A DNA stretch of 22,744 nucleotides, taken from the NCBI GenBank assembly GCA_000969725.1, contig JXSR01S017358.1. One strand, 5' to 3'. Position numbers and translations under genes: made by a program. The notes beneath the pieces were generated by a model. It was not told the DNA's origin. It saw only the letters and a program-made list of their open reading frames with translations, and made no database searches. Within the stretch, counting starts at the first letter, position 1. Each line of letters begins with the position of its first letter. Shown here one piece after another: positions 1 through 9,500 of this stretch. This stretch comes from Ophiothrix spiculata (Eukaryota; Echinodermata; Ophiuroidea; Amphilepidida; Ophiotrichidae).

Positions 1-52
1 CCCGAAAAACCTGTCTCGCCCCCTCATTTCAAAAAGTCTAGTTACGCCACTG
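1..52 (-). mobile_element. Terminus of a CAGTGGCGTA-type repeat, cut by the window edge
   Basis: Read on the minus strand from 52, the sequence starts CAGTGGCGTAACTAG and then reaches a G-rich run (ATGAGGGGGCGAG). The same layout, CAGTGGCGTA then a G run, recurs on the plus strand at 22711 and in altered form at 6881. CAGTGGCGTA ends are common on hAT-like non-autonomous elements and SINE-like repeats of marine invertebrates; the class here is inferred. Confidence 0.5.
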
Positions 53-415
53 CATTAACATTTTGTGCAATTATTTTGTTCTGAAAATTATTTCATTGAA
101 TAAAATATATCCAAAACAAAGTGTACAAGGTTTCTTCTTGGGAACACTTTTTTTGCTTAAATTAGTAGACAGCAATAAGAATAATGCTCATTGTATATAT
201 TTTTTGCTTAATTTATTTTGCCAATTGCACATGTATATTGTGGAATGTTTGCACCATAGCTAAGGTTTTGGCAGTCACTTTAAATTTTAATGCTTTACCG
301 GTACCTTAACTTAGCTTTTATTTGCAATCTTCATCATGTTTGTTTTATTGCTAATTATTATCTTTGCTTTTTGCTAATTTGTGACTGTTTTGCACCGTAA
401 AATTTGCACACAAAG

Positions 416-526
416 ATGAGAATATCACTACGATTTTCATGACAGCAGACAATGTCATCTTCAATGTGACAAGTGAAAATGTTACCACGGTAACAGAAAA
501 TGTCACATATGACAGCAATGTCACAT
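416..526 (+). CDS. CACNA2D: alpha2/delta exon A (111 bp), sequon-rich
   Basis: This is the first exon visible here. The acceptor is cacaaag before 416 and the donor is gtaagt at 527. It starts with two bases of a split codon and ends with one base (T) that joins GT of the next exon to make Cys37. It encodes residues 1-36, with N-X-T sites at Asn2, 16, 21, 28 and 34. Position and the closing Cys match the stretch of vertebrate alpha2delta that ends NNPSC just before the VLLDAGF motif. The sequence itself is divergent and the acceptor has a weak pyrimidine tract, so the left boundary is less certain than the right one. Confidence 0.8.
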
Positions 527-3500
527 GTAAGTCCTAAAGCATGTGTAAGGTTTTATGCTTGGTTTTATGAACAATGGAATTGCACTAGCTGTATTGACAA
601 AGTTTAGCATGTTTCGGAGATTTAGGATGCCAATGTTCACATTTTAACCACATCAAAGAAATTCAATTTCTTGCTTTCAATGATATGTCAAAGTAACAAA
701 ATAAAAGGCAGTTTGATTTCGGCTTCTTGATGGATGTGTGAAAAAATTTATGCTGAAAAAATGAAAAATGTGTCACATGAAACAGCCTTAAAACTTCTCT
801 TTTAAAATGTAGGTACGGTAGCCTGTGTTGAAACAAGCAATGCTATATTTTCAATTCAGCTTGGGCAATTCCATGTTAATGGTTAACTGAATTTTTCCCT
901 GTCATTTTTATGGATATGTAATTACTGGCATGTCAAGTTTGGCCTTTCAGGACTACTAATATATTCTTACCTACTATTTCCATGATTCAACTAATGTGAT
1001 TTTGTGATGAAATACTATTGTTATACCCAGTTAAGCATATGCCATATTCACTAATCCAATTAATTATTTGCCTTTTTACAAATCCTTTAATTAATTAATA
1101 ACCACACTTCCAAAGGTTTGACAAATTATCGTTCTTCTAGAACAAACCATTCTGAAAGAATTTTTGTAAGGTGTTTTTTGGCACACTAATATAAAGTAGA
1201 TAATAAGTTGAATTGGATGAGTGAATACATAATTTCAAGGTAACTTCAATGGGCAAGGTAGATACAGACATCCTTAAATTTATTTCTCCTAAAAAGAGTT
1301 GAAGCAACACATGTTGAATTTTGAAATTGTTTTGTTCACACATAAATCAACATAATACGTTTTTACGTAGTATTCTTGGTTGTCGAAATATATATTTTCA
1401 TGATTGTCTAGATGATTTTCAACAATTTTACGAAGAGTGACATTTCACTTTTTGCAAATATATGCCTTTGAGTATAATAGAGAAAATAAAATTATGACGT
1501 TCAAGGAAAATATAAGATTACAGTTCATGTATAGTCCAATCAAGTATGAATTTGTCTTTTTCGATTTATATTTTCAGTGACTTAGGGACCACTTCAAAAC
1601 TCAACCGGCAGTTGACCGCCCAGAACCGCCAGTTCTGGCCGGTCGCTATTGTTCTGAACAAAGGCAGTCACCCAGATTAGGCAGTTCTGGGGTCGATTTC
1701 ACTAACGTTAAAATGCATCGTTAACCCATCGTAAGACCAGAACCCATCGTTAGCTTTGATCACCTCTTGATCCCACGCAACGTTAACAAAGGGTTCAATT
1801 TTTTTAATGCATAATTCATATATCTTACGATGCGGCTAACACTTACGAAGAGTTTTTACGTCTTTGTGAAGCCTAGTTTTAGTTACGAACTGAACCCTTC
1901 GTTAGTTACGATGCATCGTAATGTTAGTGAAATCGACCCCAGGGCAGTTAGCCACTGGTCCCGCCACTGGTTGGGTTCTGAAGAGGCCCCTTATTAAAAT
2001 TGGAAGTTAATTTTCTTTGTTTCGCTGCTAGTTTCTATATAGTTCATGATAGAAATAGATTGGTTACAAGATTTTCTTCAGAAGGATCACATAGGTATCT
2101 TTTGAGGCATGTGTAAACACTGTATCAAGGAAAACTTTGGGACTTAGTAGTTGAGATAACTCCTATAAATAAGACTATTTTGCATGATTTATCATTGACT
2201 ACTAACTCTAGCCTTGGCATTGATGCTGGAAATTGTCCCTTTTATGTATTAACTTCATCACTTATACTAAGGTATTGTATGTTAAATTTAAACATTTTCT
2301 CATAGTACTCAAAATTAGTTATTCATTTAAGTGCATGTAAATTTCAGCATTGTGCTGTGATGAATTCAAACCAGGTAGAAACCTACATAATACTAATACT
2401 TGACCAAAGTTAGGACTTACCCATTATTTTGAATGATTTTGTGATATAAAATATTGTCACGACTTAACAATATTTTGGACTAAAACAATCTTATGAATGC
2501 ACTAGCTAATATTTGATAAACCATTGTATTTAAAGTGTTAAGTGTGTGGATATTTCTGTGATGACTGTTTGTAAGTTTAATTAAAAAATGTGTAAGATAA
2601 AGGGAGCTAGGGGCTGTTGGAGGTTGGAGGTATGTTGGATGAGAGGTGTGTTGGGGTGGGAGTTGTGTGTTTGTGGTGGGGTGCATTTGTTCAACAAATG
2701 TGGATTCCAAGTTCATAATTATATAGTGAAATACATTCACAAAATGTGTGGAGGTCCTTTTTATGAGAGAGTGGCAAAGTGTGGTATTTAATGTAACTTT
2801 GCACATGAGTGTTATATATAATTCAGGTAACAGCCCGAGGTTCTCACATAACAAAATACATATGCAGATATATTAAACCTTTCCAGTAGGCCTGGGACTA
2901 AAACCCGGGTACCCGCCCATCATGAGCTTACCTGGGTACAAAACTGCCAACCGATTACTCGATCAAACTGGACAAGAAAATCATAGATTTTTGAACAAAA
3001 AAAAATTGTGTTCCAAAATTTATGATAAAATCATCATCTGATCGAAGTAAAGATTATAAATCACAACCACAATCAGCGAAAATTCAAGGGTTTTTGTGTA
3101 ATTCAGACATCGTATGATCGTAGTAGGCTCGTCAATGTCTTTTTGATAACTCAAAATGTTTTGCCACTGTCAGTTGCAGAAACATTCATTTTTAATATGG
3201 AACATTTTCTGATATATTGATGTACAATTTACATTTAATCAAGGGTGATGAATTCTGTGTTTATAGACTCACCAGGTATACACTGTAAGCAGCGCCCCAT
3301 GAAGGAGCATTCGCACAGGGGACCAACGGCTTAACGTGACTATCCGAACCACGGAGCAATTAAAGTAAAGTTTCTTGCCCAAGGAAACAAGGAGATGTAA
3401 ACCGCCTGGCCCAGGGCTCGATATATACATTGTAAATCCCCAATTATCAATACGGTTGGGTACCCGGGTACCCGACCAGAAAATAATTCTGGAACCTGGA

Positions 3501-6500
3501 TAACAAATTACCCGGAAAGTCCCAGGCTTGCTTTCCAGTTGTATCCTGTATGGATTGTGTACCTTTGGTTTGGCCCAAAACCTTGAATACTGCCCTCTTA
3601 AAAAAATTCAAAATAGCACAAAGAGTGAAGAGGGCATGTAACAAGATATTTAGCAGTAAACTCCAGGTGGGTTTTATTTCAACAATTGCCAATGTATTAA
3701 AAGAACATTTTTGCTAAAAAGTAGAAAATAAAGTCAGCCAGACTGTTAAGATTTAAAAGGTATATGAAGTTAACCCTTTTTGTAGTAATCAGTTCTGGAG
3801 GGTACTCGCGGGTAGGGACGTGCCTCTGTGAAATTTGAAAGGTCAACCATCCAAATACCAATTTTCAAGAAACATTTTGATTCTTGAATTTTTCAAAAAT
3901 AGCATGTTTTTGTCCAATTTTGCACTATATTGGCACAAAGTGCCATATGGTACAAAGTTTGGAACATTTTGAAAAGAAAACCAATCACAATTCCACATTT
4001 TTGCAAAGAAAAAGGATCGATTGAAATATCAGAGAGCCCGATTTTGCTTTGCTACCCAAATTTGTGGCACATCCCCATAACCTCTTTTGTACCAAGTAGC
4101 TCCCCTCCCCTGAGAATCAGATCCAGTAAACAAATAGTTTTTGCTTAAAGCTACTTATACCTACCAGTATTTTGATACTATTTCTACAGATCTATCAGTG
4201 AAACACAGGCTTAATGTGATATTATGATTGCATATTGAGCATATTGACTCTATTTCTTAATCTAATATCAAGTTGCCACTTTCTTTTATATTTTAGGTGA
4301 TAATTATATGGTAAAAAAGCTGTTTATTGATGCCGAGATTACAAAAGAATTGTTAGAAGAAGAGTGGAAGAAAGATTGGGAAGATGTTAATAGGTAAGAT
4401 CATGTTATACTCTATACTGACTTCAAGATCATTGAACCTGAATAAAGTAGAGGAAGATGAATATAGAGAGAGATCATCAATATAAAGGAGAAATAACAGT
4501 GTCCTGAGGATTGATCCCTGTGGAAGTGATGTTATTATATGCAGAAGTGGTGGTTTTAATAGTGACTTATTGTTTTCTACCCGAGAAGTAATCCTTTATC
4601 CACGAGTTGGCTAGTCTTCTGACACCATTTATAAGCATTGACTTTTCAAGTAAAATTTCATGGTTTAGGGTATCAAAAGCTTTACTTTAACAAATCAACA
4701 AATATGCCAATGTTTATGATGGATTGTCACGATATGTTAAACTTTTATTTGTTTACTTCAAAATACTAGGAACAATATGGTTATTACATTCCTTTTTTAA
4801 GGGGTTTTCTCAGAGATGCAGTTGCGTGCAACTGCCAGATAACAATTTTTCATAAAATAGTAAAAATTCAAAAAACTGTTGGCACCCTTTTTGCGTATAC
4901 AAATTTCAATGCACACTGAACGCACGCGTTTAGTTAATCACACGCTGCATCACTGCATAATATATACGCGGGAAATTATGCAGACGCAGATGTGCCATCA
5001 AAGTAATCAAATTTTATTTGAAAATTTCTGTTTTTTTAATTTTCCTAGAAAACCAACACGGTGACCCTATTTTTTTATTTCTGTATTTTCAAGTATGTAA
5101 AAAATGCTTTAACATATGTAAACATTTAAAAATGGAGCATTTACTATATTACAAGCACATAATGATCAACTTTTTTGAGCGTCTGGGGAAAATATGTACT
5201 TTTTGAAATATCTCAAAAACGAGCACGGTGACCTATAATTTTTATTTTAGATTTGTTATCAGCACAAATAAATCTACCAAATACTAAATTTTTCAGAAAA
5301 TCAATGGAGATTTTGCATCTCTGAGAAAGTAGAAGTACCAAAACTGACATTTTAAAGTACTTATTTATAATTGTGTTTGTTTCCTATGACATTATTCTTT
5401 GCAGTAATGGTGTGATCTACCAGATGGTTGCTACTCAGGGAGGCGTCACAAGAATACATCCAAAATCGTAAGTTTGAAAGCCAAAAATCATCTAGCAAAT
5501 TATGAAAAGATTTCATATGAGACCGTCCATCCCAAACAAGCCATAAATGCAGCTCTTGCCATTTTCACTTTTTTATTTGGAAAGACTATGTTATAAGGAT
5601 TAAAATTACCCCTCAATGAACTTCACTCAAGTTCAAGAAGTCAAATTATGGTCCGTCAAAGGTTGTTGGGGAGTATAATGTATAACTGAGATAAATGCAT
5701 TCATCAGTATTCCCTATATTCTCTGTTGATTGTCCTCACAATATACAGATAAATTTCATATTTCTGATCTGAAATTAAACTTTGCTGGTGTTTTGAAGTA
5801 AAGCACAAGGATTGTGAATCTATCAAAAATCAATTTTGGCAAATTATGACCTTGACAAATATTTTTCGTCTGTAGAGCAAAATGAAGTTTGCTGCATTTA
5901 CGGCTCCTTTGAGATGAACAGTCATATATCTTTCAAGTATCTTTTCTATTTATTTGTTACAATACAGATGTCATTAGCTAGTAGGTATGTTACACATTGA
6001 GAAGGGTAATGTTTGGGGTCATGATGATGAGCTACAGAAATGTTTAAGATAGAAAGGATTTCAGGTACATTATAAGATGCCAACACAAAAGATGCAAATC
6101 AGTTTTTAATTTGGGAAATATCTGTTTGGGGAAAATCCGGTTTATAAGCTTGCGGTAAACCAGCTCAGCACTATCAGTCAATGGTCTTAATTCTACTTAA
6201 GTTCTGATGTTTTCATTGCTTTATTTTTGAAACAATAGACTTTATCAGTCATATACATATATTGCCTGATCATGTAAAGGTGGTTGACAATGATTACTTT
6301 TAGATCTTTTTGTAGCCAAGCATCAGTGCTGGGATTCGAACCCACAATCCTTGGATCATGAGCCCAATGCTCTTACTTCTTGACAACAACATCCCCCTAG
6401 TGTTGGTCTTTGACAAATATTTTAGACTTTCGCAATTTTTTTTTTTTTTTTGAACGGGATACTTTGTGCGATTCAGTGTGATTGTATTAATTCTGGATAA

Positions 6501-9500
6501 GGTATTGGTTTAACCATTTACCCCTCAGTCAGGTTTATGACATGTATGCTTATGTAAGGGGAACACATGTAACAAATAAAATGAAAAACAACCAAGATAA
6601 GCAATTAAAACAAAATTATAATTTACTTGGCTTCAACAATACTCTTGTGATTTATGTTAATAGCGTCCCAGATACTTGGAGTAAAGCTGAAGTTGATGCT
6701 ATCCAAGACCCATGGGAGCAGGCGTACTATCAACGTGCATTGTATACCCAAGACTATGTTTTCTCAGTGCCTTACAGAAAACCTTCTGGTAAGTCAGCAA
6801 TCTTTTCTTCAGTCTATATATTTTTAGGAATTTAACTGGGAATACAATGTCTAAGGTGGGCATCTAGTATTCTATTTGACCAGTAGCGTAAAATGCGTTT
6901 CGGGGCGGGGTGGGGGGGGAAATTCTCCCTGACCATCATCACCAGGCTATTAAACCAGCATTGTTAATCGGGAAGAGGAGAGAAAGAAATGTAAGAAAAG
7001 AAAGAGAGTAGTATGATGTTGTAAGCAGGCATGACCAAGAAAAAGGTGAATTAATTCAATTCAGTATTTGTTGTGAGTCATGCGATAGTACCATGCAAAA
7101 GTTTTTACTACTCCCCCATGCGTGTGTAAAACACAGAGGTGCAATGTATAAATGCATGCTAACTTAGCTGTTCTTGAGTATTAACACGCTTCGGGAAGTA
7201 GTCAAATTGCATGTTTTAGCCCTTTTCATTTTTGAGTTACATTTGCATCTGTTTTTAGCCAGTCAAAGGGCTAGCTCAGCAACCAGCTGAAAAAACTGAA
7301 AAGTGATGTTTTTGAAACTAGGCATTGAGAGCTGCAATATGGTATACAACACATACTCAGGAGGAGTAGTAAAAACTTTTGCGAGGATATGCCCTGTAAC
7401 ACCCTAGCTATGTCACGTGTCCATCCACCAGTATAGTCAGTAAGGTACTGTGAGAGAAAAAATGGAGTTGATAACCCCAACTCAAAACAGATTAAGTATT
7501 TACAAACATTGCTTTATATTATATGAACTAACAGAACATTTGGTTTGATTTTCATTTTAACATCGAGGTCAATGGGCAAATTAATTTTATTTGAAATCAG
7601 TTCTGCCCCCCCCCCCTGCACCTACTGCAGCGCCCGGGTGTTCTGTGTACAAATTTTCTCTCTAGTAGTAGTGTGAGTCCTTATTTATGAAGAAAATGAT
7701 TGGAAACATAGATATTTTTGGAAAAATAATACATATTCATCAGAAGAAAATCAAACTAGTTAATTGTTATTTTATTGATAAATTCTCAAATTCCAGATCA
7801 AAATGTTTCGAAATATTATGCACTTTTGGAAATGGCTCCTGGTTCTGAAAGAACGTCTCCTGGTTCCCTGAAAATTTTGAGGACTAGGAGCCCCTTTTTT
7901 CAGATTTGTGGCTCCTGGTCCTTGTCTGCTAGATGTTCTTGTCTAGTTTTAATTGTAAAGCCTTTCGTTTGATTGTACTACAGTAATGTAAACTAGTTGG
8001 ATTCTGCTACATCTTTACAGCTAGGTGGGATGGCTTTTTTGTCCTTTACCATAATCATCCCTATTTCTGTGTGTTTTTTCAGATGATAATAGTTTGGGTG
8101 AAAATGCAACCTATGTGTCGAATATCACATCAAGCAAAGCTTTGAAGATGGAGAAAGATATCACACCAGCAGGTAATATACGGTATAATCACAAGAGAGA
8201 TACCGTAATAATAAAATCAATATGTGCCTTTTATATAGTTTTAAATTTGACAGATCAATTTCTCTAAGCACTGATGTCTATTGTTATATTACTAGCTGTC
8301 AAACATGCAACCTCATTGCCTCGCCTCCTGAGAGAAAGACAAAATTCTGGTACATCTCCTATAAAAGGAATCAATGAGCAACGGCAGCATATGTGATTGC
8401 TAAGCTGAAACACTGGTTATAAACATCCTCTTTGTTAAATGTATTTTTGCAAAATACAGTATAAGACAAATTACTAATGAAGAGCAAGATCTATAAGGCA
8501 TTAGCCATTATCCACTTGGTATGAAAACTTAATTGAATCAAAGAAAGACATTAATAGAATCAAAACAAATAAATAAAATCATATCACCCGCTGTAAGAAG
8601 ACAATTTTCAGCAAATTAATTTCTTGGGGTTCTGTCAGCAATATTTCTTATTTACCTGAAGTTTGAGATTCCAAATGTACGCCTGTTAATTCAAAAGTGA
8701 ACATTATTCTTTAGGAAGGTAAAATATACTTAACAACATGATTCCCCCTGGGAAAATTGACCAGGGGCAGACTTTACTTGCAGTTTGTAGTGGACTGTCA
8801 TATTTGTATTTGTCATGATGTACAATATTTGGAATAGAGGCTAGGTATGAAAACAAATCAGATTTTGGGTAATTTCTATTTAAATGTGAAATGTTTGCTT
8901 GTTTTGCACAGTGCTTGTGGCAGTGTTTGACCCTGAGATCTTCAACAAGATGTGGATAGATCATACCATGAAGGTAAGTATATAAGCAAGACATTTTTGT
9001 AATATCGAAGCATAAGAGTACGAAATATAGAAAATGCCGAAACAGTCCAAAATAAAATCACTACTAAAAGATGCACAGCTTTTTCTGTTAAAGAGCAATG
9101 GTGAATTCCGAGGGTTTTTTGTGTTTATGATTAACTTATTTTTCTCAGTGTGGTAATGCCTTGAGGTTTTCACACAAATTAATGGTACACTGAAGCTTTT
9201 TCACGTTCACAGATGTTAATAAAGATGTTTTTATTTTTTTGATGGTGCTTATGGGTTTCCTTGATAAAAATCACTGATGGTGAAAAGATTCACTGATTTT
9301 TGTATGCACTGATGCTAAACTGAAGGCTTTGCCATAAACTGACAATTTCAGGTTCCCTGATGCTAAGTCTTAACATTTTCCATTCAGTGATGGTAAATTC
9401 TAGTCTTACCCAGTTGCTAACAGTAAACTGAAACATTCACTGATTGTAAACTAATTATATGATTTGTTGATTGTAAACCAAGGTTTTGTCATTTTCTGTT

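Noticed and set aside
2480..2854. 124-codon minus-strand open frame rich in Thr, Pro and His
   Set aside because: It comes from the G/T-biased patch at 2600-2690, has no domain, no signal or splice context, and overlaps an equally empty frame on the other strand.
6322..6400. Functional tRNA gene on the minus strand
   Set aside because: The B-box and anticodon arm look good, but the D-arm and acceptor stem do not form, and the T-stem has a mismatch. A SINE head explains it better.
6542..6663. Upstream extension of exon D with a Met start
   Set aside because: The open frame continues left of 6664, but the phase from exon C requires the acceptor at 6662-6663, and the extra residues have no similarity to the family.
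7775..7972. 65-codon plus-strand open frame
   Set aside because: It covers the GGCTCCTGGT direct repeats and hairpin, with no domain and no match to the neighbouring exons.
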